64,000 nucleotides of DNA from Phallusia mammillata (GCA_003260075.1 QLIY01000649.1:29457-93456); one strand, 5' to 3'. Shown: positions 1-13,932, counted from the stretch's first letter. The notes: generated by a model from the letters alone, not told the origin. A program made the numbers and translations.

Positions 1-2702
1 TTTGTCAGCTATTGGCAAACAAACCGTTCAGTGAATTTCCTTGCGGAAAATTTGGAACCAATGCACGAAAAGGAAGCTGCTAAAATATATCTTCTGCACG
101 TCAATTTGCATGCAAAACGGTCTGAGGGCTGGTCAAAGGGCAACATTTTGTAGTTTCCGTATAACTCCGTATAAATCTTTCTGGAATTTGAAACAAAAGT
201 AGAAATTTCGCAGCCTGAAATAGCCGCGCCATATATGGTTGGGCGCGCGTTGCAGGCCAACAGACCAACAGACCATAAACTAAATTGCCGGTGTGTTTCG
301 AAAGGAGTTACGCCATACCCCCTTTGTTCAGTGGGTGGGGATTTTTTTCCTCGCCGAAAGGGAAAATACCGCAGCACTATAGGAAAACGGGATTTAACCT
401 GGTGTTGGTAATTGGGTTTGTCGACATCTGTTGCTCGACCCATGTATTATTTTGCACATACAAGTCACTTCCATGTAGGTTGTAGGTCTTTAGATGTTGT
501 CAAATGTTTTTAATTTTCTCGTTTGATCTTTTGTCACTGCTGGTCTCTTTTAGGGGGGATATGTTTTTGGGTTGAACTAAGTTAACTTATATGTTGGTGA
601 TAGAACGCATTGTTACACGATTGCACTAAACAATCAACAAGCCGTGTATGTCTATTACCGCGTGTCTTATAAAACCCTTCAAACAAAGCGTTTATTTGTT
701 TCTTTATTCAGAAGTGGTCTACACAGTCATAATAAACCGTTATTTTTCACAGGTGTTTGCAACTTTGAGACATACTTTGAAACAGTGACAAAACATGAAA
801 CAGGAAATACCTTTGGAACTATAGCTTGGATGTCTGGGAAAACATCGGGGAGAGTTTTCTTGGGAGACGCTTGGTTTGACCGAATTACATCATACAGCAC
901 TTCGGGGAAACTTTGTCCATTCCCTTTGGGGAATTTCCGTTGGTCGCATGCCGTGACCAATGCACATGGAAAAGCTTTTTAATTTGTTTGAACAAATCGA
1001 CGTTTATTTAATTAAATTTCACCACACTGTCGCTACTGTAAAAGCAATAAGGCAAACAGTAGAATGTTTGAACTGGTTTACCTCAGTATATAGAACCTCC
1101 TCAAACTACAAATCAAAAAAGAAGTATTAGAGTGACTGATTAACGCATACTTGGCCCAGACGACAGTTGAACATCTGTTTATTTTAGGTTAATTACTGAA
1201 GACATAAACCAACAAGCACTTTTGGGGTAACTTTAAATTTTGCCAAGTTACATTTTTATAACTTGTAGGCGATTATACTTTTTATTTAGACTGCAAACTT
1301 TCATATGTTTCAGTTATTCTTTTCTTACAATAAAATAACCATTTATTATTAGCCAAGTGATAGAGTAGGCTATAGTCTATTTGAATATTTGAAGATGCCT
1401 ATTACTTAGATAGGAGATATACATCCCAAAATGTAAAAAATAAGATTTATCAAAGTTTACTGTCTTATTATATGCAATTATTGTGTCCATTGCTGATGCT
1501 GTGTTTCTGGCGACTCGGTATTATATAATATATCGTACCCAGTTTGCGCTTGTATAAATCGTATTTTCAATTTAATATTACTTTTTGTATAAAATAATCT
1601 TTATCTAAACAATAATCAGCACTTTAAGAAGAAAGTTCATTTGTGAATAATGCATGCAATGAAGGACACTACATAAAGAATTTATAACGGGATAATGTGA
1701 TTCATTTTAGGAGTGGGTGCGAAGGCAAGGCCACCAATTTCGGCACGCACCAGCATAAAAGCACAGGCGATCGGTAATGTGAGAAAAGCCTTGTTCCAAT
1801 AGTATTGAGAATATGGAATTTTGTACCTGTCTGTTGCATAAACATTCCTACATGGTCTTTCATTCGACTACTTTTCATTACAAATTCACTAAAAAACCCA
1901 AATTTCTTTCATGGCCAAAATTTGATCAAACTTTCTGGAATTTAGTTTGGGCTGAAACAGGAGCGCTTTAGGTGATTAACGTTACCATTGTCGTAATAGG
2001 GTTCTAAACAATAACGCTGTTTGCTTTGAGTAATTGTTACGTCACTCGGAAAACAAAGGCCTAACACAATAATCCCTTTTCGATTTGTTTTGCGTTTGGC
2101 AATTGATACTACCATGGAAACACTATTGCCAAAATATGGTGGTTTTGACGTCAATCGTTTAAGCGCCTACGGTGACCATTGCGTCACTCAGAATATACGT
2201 GACTGAACGTTGTAAAGCGCAACTGCCAAGAAACTTCGAGACCCTTCTTTCGCTGGTCAACAAGTTTTGCCACACTACTTGGAGGCATTTGGGTAAACAC
2301 GGCCTATGTCACTGCTCGGGAACGAATAACACAGCAGTAAAATTGAAAAGTTGTTTTATTGCGAGCCTTTACGTGCACGCTATTAAACACGAGATTGACA
2401 CCTATGTCCCCATTTAGCCTATTTTATTTGATCGGTCCCATTACATGATAAATAAAATGTTATGTACTCATAAAAACATGTTTGTAAACTTCTGCCATTT
2501 ATTCTGCCGATTATTTATGATATTATGTGTAGATAAACCGTAATAATGGCTTGAATTTAATACCTAATTTGGAACCTATGTGATTGATTCAAGCTCCTTT
2601 TACGATTTTTTAACTCACAAAACATGATTATATGCACGGAAATTGGTCACGTACCGATTATTACGTCCTTTAAGAAACCATTTTAGGCCCGTTTTGTGCG
2701 TC
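1..2702. other. Intergenic, no gene recognised
   Basis: AT-rich sequence with several open frames of 60-144 codons on both strands. None shows a recognisable domain, a start context or a splice pattern. The longest (minus strand, 9-443) overlaps a plus-strand frame over the same bases. An exon of a gene lying to the left cannot be excluded, but I see no support for one. Confidence 0.5.
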
Positions 2703-2708
2703 GTCTCT

Positions 2709-2759
<51 letters not shown>

Positions 2760-2776
2760 GAGCCCACCCAGGGACG
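2703..2776 (+). tRNA. tRNA-Asn (anticodon GTT)
   Basis: Complete cloverleaf without an intron. The acceptor stem GTCTCTG pairs with CAGGGAC (one G-T pair). The D arm is GCGC/GCGC around AATCGGTTA. The anticodon arm is TTCGG/CCGAA around CTGTTAA, with anticodon GTT at 2737-2739. The variable loop is AGGTT, and the T arm is GGTGG/CCACC around TTCGAGC. Discriminator base G is at 2776. The internal A and B boxes are intact and a T run follows at once, so it is probably a functional RNA polymerase III gene. CCA is not encoded, as usual in eukaryotes. Confidence 0.97.
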
Positions 2777-2778
2777 CC

Positions 2779-2783
2779 TTTTT
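2779..2783 (+). terminator. Pol III T-run terminator of tRNA-Asn
   Basis: TTTTT begins two bases after the tRNA discriminator base, the normal RNA polymerase III stop signal. A second T run (TTTT) follows a few bases later as a possible back-up. Confidence 0.8.
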
Positions 2784-4429
2784 CTTTTGTCAAAAGGTAT
2801 TGTTTAACGTAAAATGTTATTCTTTCAAAATGCCTGCAATACACAAGTGGCAATTGAACGCTTTTTTGCAATGTTAGTAGCTTCAAAACAGTTTAGGTTA
2901 ACGCTTGAAAACCGAATCGTGTAACTGTAATAGATGTGTCCATTTGGCAAAACAACTTTATCACAGAAAAAAAAACACATGCTAAAAGCAATTAATACCT
3001 CCACTATGAAACAAATTATTACACATTTATACTTTCTTGTTTTACTTGGGAATGAAAATTAACTTAATTTTGACAATCATTTGGAAAAGTTTTAATCTTC
3101 ACTCTTTGTCGACACCCAGTGACAAAAAGCATTCCCACCAAAGACAAACGCCTTTGTTTTGTAATAAAAACCTTTACTCTTCATTGTTTCCAAGCGACTC
3201 ATGGACAAATAATTGGTAAGTTTTCTGCATGTAAGCAATTAGGACAACTAATACACAATTTCAACCAGAATTACATTGCGAATTTGCAGTTTAAAGGTAA
3301 AGTAGTTTGTTTTAAGACAGCTATTGAATGACATTGCATAACGGTAATTGGTAATTATAATGAGGCCGACTTAGATATGTTTTATGCTAGTTGATTAGGA
3401 TCTAAAAGTGAAATTTAGATTATTGGAGTTCTAAAATAAACCGAAAGTAAGCTTTAACCAATCGTAAGGCAACTCTGGTCAACATATATTTAACTAAACC
3501 GTTTCTCCACACTCGACAATACTTAGCTGTTTACAAAATGTACTTATCGTACTAAATCTATATCCACAACATATCCGGGTAAAAACGCGACTCAAAAGTT
3601 TTACTATGTTTTCTGACAAAATCTATAAAAAGCAATTTCTTGTCACTGTGATAACAATGTCACAGCAATTTACATTTTAATTTCTTTCTCCACAGGACTT
3701 TGATATTACTTGGATAGCACCAGACTTTAGAAGCTGCCATATCTTACAGCCCCATGAGACAATATGCTCTCCCATGAGACATTGCTTAAATTCTTACTTG
3801 AAATTGCTTTCATTTCTTGCCCCACACGGCCTTAAAGTGGCTGTTGGCTGAGCTTGCTAACTATGCACTTGAAGTAAGTAACCCAAGTTCTTCAGTTTGA
3901 AATAAAAACTCTTAGGTTAGTACGTTAAGTGAGTTTTACTTTGTTTTTACTGTGGCTGGACACCACTTTAAGGCAAAGTAGGTTTATATAATGGCATTGT
4001 TATGCAACAAATAAAGGGACCCAGAAGCAACTTGCAGCAGTTTAATTGTTGCCTTTATGTTGTGCTATTAAATCAAGTTTTACTTTAAAATAGATTCACT
4101 AATAACGTATTCCTTGATGTATATGTGTATATATTTTTAAATGTGTCAAATAGTTTATCTTTTGCATATCGGATTGGTAATTTGTGTGTAAAACTTACAC
4201 AAAATGTGTTGTGAGTATACTTTGATTTAACTTACTGTTGATCTTGCAACTAGTTATAGCTGCGCTGAGTTCAGAATAATATCATTTCAGAACGATGAAC
4301 TATAGCAAACCGGTCGTGTGGTGGCGCTACATATTAGCAAAGATATCATTGAGTTGAGTTAAGATTAATTCGCCGGTGATACAAATCGTAGCAGCACAAT
4401 GGCGCTAAAATATTCACCGAGCCGGAAAT

Positions 4430-4460
4430 AGCTGCGCAACGTTGGGACGTTATAAAGTTT
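4430..4460 (+). repeat. Dispersed AGCTGCGCAACGTT motif, copy 1
   Basis: AGCTGCGCAACGTTG is followed by a second ACGTTAT block. A near-identical block lies at 55985-56013, including the same inverted ACGTT spacing. It is probably the end of a dispersed repeat family; the family is not identified. Confidence 0.45.
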
Positions 4461-6153
4461 ATTTTATTGGATTCCTATTTTAAGAAATGATAGTTTTTGG
4501 CACATTAATTGATTGGTCATTGTCTGCGTAAAATTATGGTCAAATGGATACAAAACAAGGTAAGTTTGAAAGTGTGTATGTTAACGCCTCATTTTAGCAA
4601 AAAGCTTTTTTGCAATGCCGGTATTTATGTATTTTGTTTTATTGTGTAATCATGTCATACAAAAAGACACGGTACGCAATGATGTCATACACTAAACTTG
4701 TGTATAAACTAACTTTATCTCAAATTACCTAATTTTGCGCTGAACTGCGTCACAATTATCACTTGCTTGACGTCAAATGCCGATTTTAACGCCTAGTTTG
4801 GCAAAACTACACCTACCATCAGTGCACTTTCATATGTGACAATTATACTCTTATCATAATGAAGGTAGCGGGGTTATTTAGGTCATATACCAGACCTTTA
4901 CAATTACAATTTCTAACAAAGATTTTGTTAAGAATGTCAAGAAGCAAATGAAATGCTATCTATGTGATTCTTTTTTGTTTGAGATGCGATCCTGTGTTAC
5001 AGTCATCTGGTTCATGCACCAATGCCACTTTTGCCTTGTTTTCCAAAAGCGGCAATTTTACAGAATTTTGGCAACCCACTTCGACATACCCTATCATTGC
5101 ACGCAATACACAAAGCAATAAATTGTAACTTATAAGTGGCGTTTTGTTGCTTGTCTTGTCACTCAAGGTCACTACAATGTCAATTAGTTTAAAGGAGCTC
5201 AACCTTTAGCCTGCGTGATTACACCAAACGCTTTTGGAATCAACACAGCGGTTGCAGATTTGGCGTTCAGCTCACAAAACCTTGTCAGCTAGCGGAAATC
5301 TTGAACCACATCCGCTCAAACAGAAAACACTTCATCAGTCCCCAATCTCTTAAGCTAAGTCGTAGGAAATTGCGGTCAAAGACACAAATCTGCTTGTCAA
5401 ATTATCCTGTCCAATTGCTTCAGCTAAACTCACCTATCCAGGTAATTAGTCGGGCCTGTCGCCGAACTTTTCAATCACAACTGGAACAGGCGTCGTGCAA
5501 TAATTACTGATGCCAGTGGTGTAATCCATTGGGCGTTGGTCATTACTTCGGATGTGTTGGCTTGTGAGAAGTCAGTGACGTGTACGGTTACATGTGACGT
5601 AGTTGAGTCGATGCCAAGAGGTTAACCACACTTGGGATGGGCTTTTTGTGATCTTTGGTGTACCAAAATATATGTGGGTCAAGTTTCAGGATGTGTTGAT
5701 GGTTGGTGATACGAGTTTTGTGTATATGGCCACAGATCTCCATAATAGTATTGCGTCGCGGTTTTCTACGTAAAATCATTTTTCTGTTTTTAAAATCAAA
5801 ATCCGTTTTTATTAGACTTTGCCTCATATCTTTGTCTAAAGCCCTCTTACGCAGAACTCATATAGCTGGAAAAAAAACTAAGACCCGTTTTATGTTTGCA
5901 AGTCAATATAATAAAGATTGCGACTTGTTTTTTGTGCATTGACCTTAAATCGTGGTTAGCAACCCACTTTCGAACCTGCTAGTCCGTATTTTAAACAATC
6001 ATCAATCTGCGCCGATTTTATTGCAATGCAAATGATGTCCTTGAAGAGACAACTTCAAAGCGCCCAGCACCGACCCACATTTCAACAAGTCACGTGATTT
6101 ACTATCCCGTCGAGGCCAATTTGTTAATCTGGAACAGTGACGTTTGCCAACTA

Positions 6154-6463
6154 TGACGTCATAAGTAATCTGTGGCAAAATTCAAACGTCAGCTTGGTGT
6201 CATTTAGGCACGGTCGCAAATCTTTACCAACCACGGGATTGTAAATTTGTGACGTCACACTATACTTCTCTGTGATGTCATAATTGGAATTCGTGATTTA
6301 TTGTAGTATAGAATATTATGTCAAAACAATGTATCTGTAATAGCTAAAATAATTTTGTGATTGCATAAAAAACGTTGCATTTTTGATAACGTCATGACTT
6401 GCCTACTTCCCAAGAAAATGGTCCTAAACACAAATCTCATCAGCGGTGTGTTCTATGACGTCA
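6154..6463. promoter_or_regulatory. Cluster of TGACGTCA (CRE/ATF-type) palindromes
   Basis: Three perfect TGACGTCA octamers lie at 6154-6161, 6250-6257 and 6456-6463. Near matches occur between them (TGATGTCA near 6282, AACGTCATGA near 6390). TGACGTCA is the full consensus for CREB/ATF bZIP dimers. The spacing is irregular, so this is not a simple tandem repeat. A role as an enhancer is inference from motif density only; the nearest gene start is 7.5 kb downstream. Confidence 0.4.
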
Positions 6464-7480
6464 TAACTTAAAACATCAGCGAAACTGTGCTAAAAAAATT
6501 GTCAGTTTCTAAAAGGGCTAGAGTTTCTTTTTAAAAAGTGGCAACATGGGGCAAAATAAAATTCAATTAATTAGTAAGTAAAACTGTAATGTCAACACCA
6601 CTGAGGTGACAAATTAGAAGCGTTTCCATCGGAGGAACACAGATCTAGCTGTGATATGATACCGCGTCGTAGCACGCTTAGGTGTAATGGTCTCCGCAAA
6701 CATAAAACAACAGAACCCATGGCAAAGCTGTGTTTTGTTTTCCCCTTTACGTGTATACAGAACACCGTCGCTTCAGCCCCTCCATTGTTTAGTTCAAAGA
6801 GTTAGTTTGGGTTTCCGGCCGGTATAAACTGTGGCCCGATTTTTTTCGTCGCTCGCTTACCTGGTGACGTAATACAGCTAGAGTGGTGTGAACTAACTGT
6901 ACTGACCGTGTAATTTAACGAAATTACAAGCACCGCTAAGTGCTAGAACTTCGCCCCAGCTAAGCGATGGGCGTTTCTCCTGGGAAAATTAACGGTGCGC
7001 ACCGAATATAAGGCCTTTCTTTTTTTGCGAATGCATTAAAATTGCGGCTATTCCCCGCCTAAAACAACACATTGTTTTCACGCTTTTCCCTGCTTCTTCC
7101 TTTGGTTATGTAAAAGTCGTCCAATTTTAATCATATTTTCACGCCTTGCATCCGAATTTGTGTTTTTTCCGAGTATAATAGGCGACTTAGCCCTGGAAGT
7201 GTATTTTTATGTTTTCTTTAATCTAAAATAGTCAAAACAGTCTCTAAGCATCGTTGGAGTTGAAGTTGTCTTAATTGTACAAATGTTAGGTTCAAATCGT
7301 TTATTACGCAGACATTACATGGATTCTTACGTTAATATATGTGGGTTATGAATAAACTGCTACCAAATGCGGCAACATTTTTTGGTTTACAAAATGGAAG
7401 GTTTATTGCTAAAATTGTAGGCACATATAAGATAAGATATGTCGTGCACTGTATACTAGTCGCATTCGGTGTTATTTACC

Positions 7481-7520
7481 CTGATGAAGGCGACCTGCAT
7501 AGGACGTCGAAACGTCGGAA
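7481..7520 (+). repeat. Hammerhead-like / Penelope-type repeat end
   Basis: CTGATGA at 7481-7487 is followed by a hairpin (GGCGACCT, loop GCAT, AGGACGTC, one mismatch) and then GAAAC at 7509-7513 and an A-rich stretch. The order CTGATGA, stem II, GAAAC is the conserved core of hammerhead ribozymes, which are known in Penelope-like and other retroelements. One extra A lies between the core and stem II, and I could not define stems I and III. It may be a decayed copy or only a look-alike. Confidence 0.4.
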
Positions 7521-8060
7521 TAAAAATACATTTGCCAGAAGAGTTTAAAAACTTCGTTTTGATATGGTGCTAATTTCCACTTTTTGAAACGTAATTGAAA
7601 AGTGCATTGAAGACACAGAAAAACCCTATATGTTAGGACTTAGCCTTATCTGACAATTAGCCTTAGCACATTCATGGCTATAAAACAACTTTCCATTGCG
7701 TTGTAGTATAACAGTATGCAGGTTGTAAACATAAATTTGAGATTTATTGTTGCGGTCTTTGCACTCATAACCTTCGGTCGTAGGAGCATGCGGCAGTTTA
7801 GGGTACACTAAGTCGTTCTCCACCTGCTAAGGGACAAAGACGCTTTTGTTGAAGTTCACAACTGTATTTAACTATTGCAACATCACGAGGTTATGAGCCA
7901 GGTTTCTGCATTCAATCATAGTAAAGGTGAAGGTCTTTATGGAATGCTTAAAGCAATATTAATACTGGCTATAAAACATGCAAAGGTATCGAGGCTAAAT
8001 TTGATTTATTGTTTGCATTACGGTTCACTGCACTAAGTTTACACTATGAACAGAAAAAAA

Positions 8061-8214
8061 TGGTACAATGATGCACTATTTGCATCGATTTGTAATGGTT
8101 ACCTTATGGCTGTTTTTAAATGGATAGGGGGGGGGGATGGTACAATGATGCACTATTTGCACAGCTTTTGCATCGATTTGTAATGGTTACCTTATGGCTG
8201 TTTTTAAATGGATA
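8061..8214 (+). repeat. Local duplication joined by G10
   Basis: A left copy (8061-8126) and a right copy (8138-8214) of the same sequence flank ten G (8127-8136). The right copy carries 11 extra bases that sit between short direct repeats. Two slightly different copies joined by poly-G fit concatenated alleles better than an old tandem duplication. Confidence 0.85.
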
Positions 8215-11200
8215 AAGCAAGTTACTTCTTGTGGCCATTGGTCGCTTGGCTGAGCACGCTTAGAGACTGAAGAAAGCACATATTGCTAAACAAATATTCG
8301 CGAGTATATGCCAAAGGCGTCATTGTTTCGACGCGCCACGGAATTCGAACGAAAGTGAAGTGTCAAGAATAGGTTTTTCGCCTCGCTTACGGCTCGATTT
8401 TCAGTGATAAAGATTGCTACGGTATGCCTGGCGAGGGGTACGTCTTGTTGAGTGATGTTTAAGCCTCATCTCAGCGTGTTGCGGGCAGACAAAGCGCAGA
8501 TAAAAGAGCTGGAAACTCGAAGAGAAAAAGAAGGAAGGTAGAGGTTGGTTTCTTCTTTTCCTAAGCGGCGACGGCTCGAGGCCCTTTTTTCGACTTGGCT
8601 TATTTTCGAGGCACGTGAAAAAATGCGTGAACGCACTTTGGCTGGGATAGTGATGACAACGTTAGACGCCACTTCGAGACAGGTTTTCTCAGTAGTTACG
8701 TTCACGTCTGCGCGTTGCAAGTAAAGTTGAACCTGAGTTACGGTCGTTGGTTTTTAGTGCTAACGAGGTTGAGAGTCTAAACAGGAGCTGTACTTGCTTA
8801 AAGCTTGGCCAAGAAAGTAAACCTGACGTAGTTCAGGCTTTGGGGACAAATTGAACGTTGCGTTATCGTTGCGCAATCAAGTATTTGAATTTTTACCAAA
8901 ACAGTGCATGGTAAACGTATTTATTGTTGGTTCTTAAGTTCAACCAACTCTTGTGTGTGCATTACTTTTTCATTGGTTTAAGATACATTGAATATTAACT
9001 GTATTTGATTCTATTTGTTAATATAAATTAGTTAAGAACCCCCTTAAATAAGCTGTAGATATCTACCTATCTACAGATGAAAACGAAAAATCAGTGTGTA
9101 GACCTTGGAAACATGAATAGTTGGTCGTTGTATTTTCGCGGTAACACAGCGGCCAAATCCAGGGCGTGTTGCCTCGAGGTCTGTGCGCGTTTCTTTTCAA
9201 AATGACGTTGCTGTCATTATAGGCGTATAATTCAGTTGGACAGTGACATCCACCCTTGTAGTGTGTTGCTTTGTTTCGTTGATAACTGTACTACAAGCAA
9301 TTAACGTGCGAAATTGTCTAATTTGTCTCATCAGAAACTGCTCTAATAAGAATAGGATGGCTGAAATAGACGTGAAGAATGACATACTTTGTATATATGA
9401 TGTTTAAGGAAATAATCATGCCAATATCAATACTATAAGGATACATTGAATTACATAGTTGTAGATAAACTGGAACATACAATTTGTATTTTATAGTTTA
9501 ACTTAAAACGCGATGTTCAATGTAATCCAATGCTATCTTATCACGAATTTGTTGCACAAGGATATGTAATGGCCAAGATTGTTTCAGGCTTGTTTGATTC
9601 GTCCGTGCGCTTTTTAATTTTCCCTAAAATTCATACTGGTACTTTTTTCGTGATGAAAGTCCCTTGTTTCGTTAAGGGGGTTTCTGGTGACTCCAGAAAA
9701 TACCCATTACTAAAACCAAATTCCCTGTTCTGCTTTCACTAATCCTTGGTTTAATTGGATCATTTGATTAGTGTCGCTTCAAAGAGAGAGACAGATTAGT
9801 TTCTACAGCTGCGTGTCAACTGCTACTTGTAAAGCTCTGTTGGATATTGGAGCGACGCTTGTGGCATTTAACGTAGTGGTAGCGTTCCTGTGTTAAATCG
9901 AAGTAGCAAATAGTGTAGCGTACGACTTGAGAAACAGTGCAGTGTTAAATGTAGACGGCGTTTTGATGTCTTGGCCAGATTATATTCAGGTGTATTCGAA
10001 AAGATTGACCTGCTAGTTTGGTACAAAACTTCTGCTTGTTGAGGGTGTTAAGTTGTAAAACAAAATAGCATACAGAATTTTGATAAAAAATGCTTTGTTG
10101 TGTGATTTGATGACCATTAGTCCATCTCGACTAAACGCTAAGTTTAGGCAAACGTTGTTGAAAGTTAAGATTTCATGTGGGGTTTTTAGTTCACGCATAA
10201 ACCACCTACACTTTGTGATTCTGATTCATAGATATAGTGTATTGTGTGTATATGTAAGTAAGAAGGGCAGAACATTTATTTGGACTAACTACTCGATTAA
10301 AAAAGTCAAATGATATTTTGAAAAAGTCTAGGGTAGTAAAAGACCCTGCGATCACCGTGCCAGCTGCCCCTAACCGATAAGGCATATTGCAGTCGACTTT
10401 GCCTAGTAAGTATGTTCTCATTTGTCATACCAGACCAGGAGCTTTCCGTGGGCGAGAGTACTCAAACCAGCCAGACGTATTTACTTGGGCAGTTTCTCAA
10501 CATTCAAGCTTTGTCCAGCATTGTAGACACGTCCCAGCGGTTTGCCTTTTGATTTCCATCTTCTGTTTGCTGTCTGCTTTCCGCAGCACCAACGTTTACC
10601 GACTGAAACGCGACGGAGCCTTACTCAAACCTTGCATAGTGCTGACTAGGTCGCTTGAGTTTCAAAATGGACAGTCCATCCATTGGCTAGTTGAGGTCCA
10701 CTGGTCGGTCATTAGTATGCTGGTCAATTATCTTGTTTGTTTAATAATTATGATAGCTGCATCCGTTTAGGCGCCAATTATCATCGCTTTACTTGGTGTT
10801 AATTATTAGCCCTCGAAAATACATACCAACCTGTGTGATGTTTCGAAATCACTCCGGACGCCAATGCAATCTTGTTGCGTTGAAAATTGACATTGGTTTT
10901 AATGTAACTTGTATTGCAATTGCATCGACAGTTTGAAGTGATATTTTAGTGAGTAAAGAATTGAATTTCCGGACTTCTAAAGCTTTTCAAGATTTCAACG
11001 GTTTAGCTAGTCACGTCTGTTGAGATGGCGTGGTCTGATAGAAGACATAGCTTTTAAGTTTACGCGCAACTTCAATTGTATAGGCAGGTTATAGGAAATG
11101 GGAATAAAAAGTTAACGGGCATGGAAAGTGCAAGTTTGCCACCTTAATTTGAAACGAAATTATACCCACAACGTTTTGCTAGAGGCGTTATTTTGGATGA

Positions 11201-13910
11201 TGTCGTCGGAGCTTAAATATAGCTTTCTCATTTGAAAGTAGCTTCCTTCAACGTAAGTTTACACTTTAGGCTTCGTGCCCTTTACAAGAGCAAGTTAGCA
11301 TGACAATGTTGTTCTTTCGGCGAATACCTGGCATATTTAAAGCGCAACTGGGGCTTAATAATTTGCTTTAGCTGTTATAGCGCTTCGCCAAGACGTTGTT
11401 TACACTGTTACGCAGCCGTAGAGTCATCAAAGGCACAGAAAACCTTTCGCCAAGCAGCAAACGGTCCCAGGGATGCTGAAAAGGCGTCGCATTGCCTCGT
11501 GGCGCTCGGCCGGAACCAGCAGTGAAAGGATAGCACCAGAACCCGAGTTTTCGGCAACCTATTTTTACCGATCCCAAACCCCTCTTATCTATTTAAGCGC
11601 TGTTGTCTTACCAAAGCTGGATAAAGCAAATTGATACAGTATTTCAGAGCGTGGTAAACGTATCGTTGTGACTACTAATACGTTTAACCGCTCAGTTCAT
11701 AAATCGTAACATTCGCATTGGAAATAAATATGTAAATGCGAAAAGACAAGAATAGCGACGTTTATACAGTAACGTGGTTATTTGCAAGCAAGCAGCTGGA
11801 CGATTAGGAGTAAAAAAACAATAATTTTTTATGGCAGCTTTTGATGAATATTTTTTTCATCTAATGCGTTTGCCAATCTTGGGTGGTGAAATGATAAAGG
11901 TTAATGTCGAAACCGTTAGAAAAAATGTTTTCTGTCAAACTGCAATTAACTGCGGCGCGAGTGGGATATCTCTTGTTTGGTGTTAAGCCTGTGCTTGAGA
12001 AGGTCTTGAGTGGTCGTTCTGAGTTGGCGTTGAGTGCCAATTTTATCGGCATAAGCAAGGCAAGAAGGCGGGGTGGGGTTTGTCTGATGCTTATGCACTA
12101 CTTTAGTCTTGTCCGTTACGAACTCCTAAGAAAGTTAAGCAAAACAAGGTGCTGGATTTATGACGCTGTATGGTTGCTAACACAATTGTAGTTTGTACAC
12201 GTGCAAAATTAGAGACAGGCTATAAAATTTAAATGATACCACCGATGGATTTTTTGGGGAACAAGGTTTGGCGAAACAGGTTTTTTATCGCTGCTGTTTC
12301 GTAGATAATACAGAACCTGTTTTTGTGTGTTAGGCGGATTAAATAAGATCTTAGCTTGTCTGACTTGCTCCATAGAACTTTCGCACCAGAGACTGAATAG
12401 CCACCTTGCTTACTTTCTAATAATCGCAAGTGCAAATAAGGCCTGTTCAATCTAGAGAATAAGGTTATGGGCCACGAGAAAAAGGAAACAGCCGGTTTTC
12501 AGCACTGCTGCTTAGTGAGGACTATCATTATCGCAGTAGCCCACCAAGGCAGGAAGCTTGAACGGTAAACTTCCCAAAAGTAATTGTTATTTTCATTTCC
12601 TTTCGACAGCCCCAGGGTTAGGTGGTCGTGTAGCATAGTACACATTCGTGTTTTTTCATTCACTGTCGACGAAAGCAAGCTGAACTTGATCAGAAGAGCT
12701 TCAATTTGGACGTAACCACGAGTTCGTGTTTTTAACCCTTGTAGTGTAAGGTAAGTCGGTGTTGTGTGACCTTTGTGCCAATGTTGTTTTTACAGCTTGA
12801 GTTTACTGTTTAAACTTTAAACTAAAGTGCACTTTCGTTAGTTACTTACAAGACTGTTTCTCATAATTTGCTTTTTCAATCTGATAAGGTCCTAAAAGTT
12901 TTATTGGTGTTTTAACAATTTAGGGCTTTACTATTCACTTTAGGGCTTTTATAATTTGGGTTTCATAATTTTTAGGCTTTTAAACCTTCAGTTTTACAAT
13001 TTAAAATGGTAAGTCATGTAAAGAAGTACTATTTTAGGACAAGTTTTTAATCCCTTTAAAATGAACTATAAATATCGTATTTTAACCGTTCTTCATGATC
13101 AGTTAATTCAAAGGAACTTGAAACAGTCTATGAGCCACAGACATAAGTTAGTTCGTAAAATCTTGGTCATTCGTAGAGCCGGTATTTCCAAACGCCTCGG
13201 CCGGATATAAGACTGCTTTGATCACTATGGCCCATCTCAAGGGAATCTAAACACGGGCTGGTGGTCGGCTAGACAACATACGACGAACGTTTTGTACTTG
13301 GCAAATTATTAACCCGAATTCCGCTTAAACTAGAACTCCCATGTTCATAATCTTAGGCAGAACCACAAGCTGTAGCCTAATGCAAAGTTGACTATTGCTA
13401 CCCACAGTAGTTGTTTAAGCCACTGGTATCAGCAACATACTTAAATGTCACGATAACTGGTAAAGTTTGGCTGGGTGGGTGTTTTCGCGTTTGCTGTCAA
13501 AGTTATGTTTTTACAACTGTTGTTTTGACAGGTAGAGTCATAGCAATATTGTCGACGCCCTAATACTTAGACCAAGAGTATGCTTTACCCCACTAACGGA
13601 AAAGTATGCTTGGATATGTTGAAGTGTGCATTTCCACCTAGTTGAAAAGTTTGTGGCATTCCATTTGGCTGGCGATTGTTCGTCAATCAAAAATATTTTA
13701 TAAATAGTGTTGTTCGCGACGTTTATTTGAAAGAAGTCATGCTAGGTCGGGCATAACAGCAACCCAATGTTTGCTCAAAGGGACCCCACACCTCTCCAAC
13801 CCCAATTCAACGCATAAATATAACTATAGTGAGCAAGCAAACCATCTATAACTATTCATTACCGGCAAACGTTGAATTTTTTGAGTTCAATCCTTTTAAC
13901 AACGTCATTT

Positions 13911-13932
13911 TTTTTTCAGTGACGTCATCGTC
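13911..13932 (+). promoter_or_regulatory. Acceptor-like site and CRE octamer before the collagen ATG
   Basis: A long T run ending in TTTTCAG (AG at 13918-13919) lies 13 bases before the start codon and is followed at once by TGACGTCA (13920-13927). The pyrimidine-AG fits either the 3' end of a 5'-UTR intron or a trans-splicing acceptor; ascidians are known to trans-splice a 16-nt leader. If used, the mature 5' UTR would be only 13 nt plus the leader. I see no clear local 5' UTR exon, but one cannot be excluded from sequence alone. Confidence 0.5.

Larger units (their letters stand above)
2784..13910. other. Intergenic, 5' flank of the collagen gene
   Basis: About 11 kb without a convincing coding region. 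Open frames such as 10387-10770 (+) and 11904-12191 (+) have no recognisable domain or splice structure. The interval holds the TGACGTCA cluster, a hammerhead-like repeat, a poly-G duplication and a copy of a dispersed motif at 4430-4460, each listed separately. Distal regulatory DNA for the collagen gene would be expected here, but apart from the palindrome cluster I cannot point to defined sites. Confidence 0.5.

Noticed and set aside
10387..10770. 127-codon plus-strand open frame in the 5' flank
   Set aside because: Has hydrophobic stretches but no domain, no neighbouring exon and no supporting codon bias that I can see.
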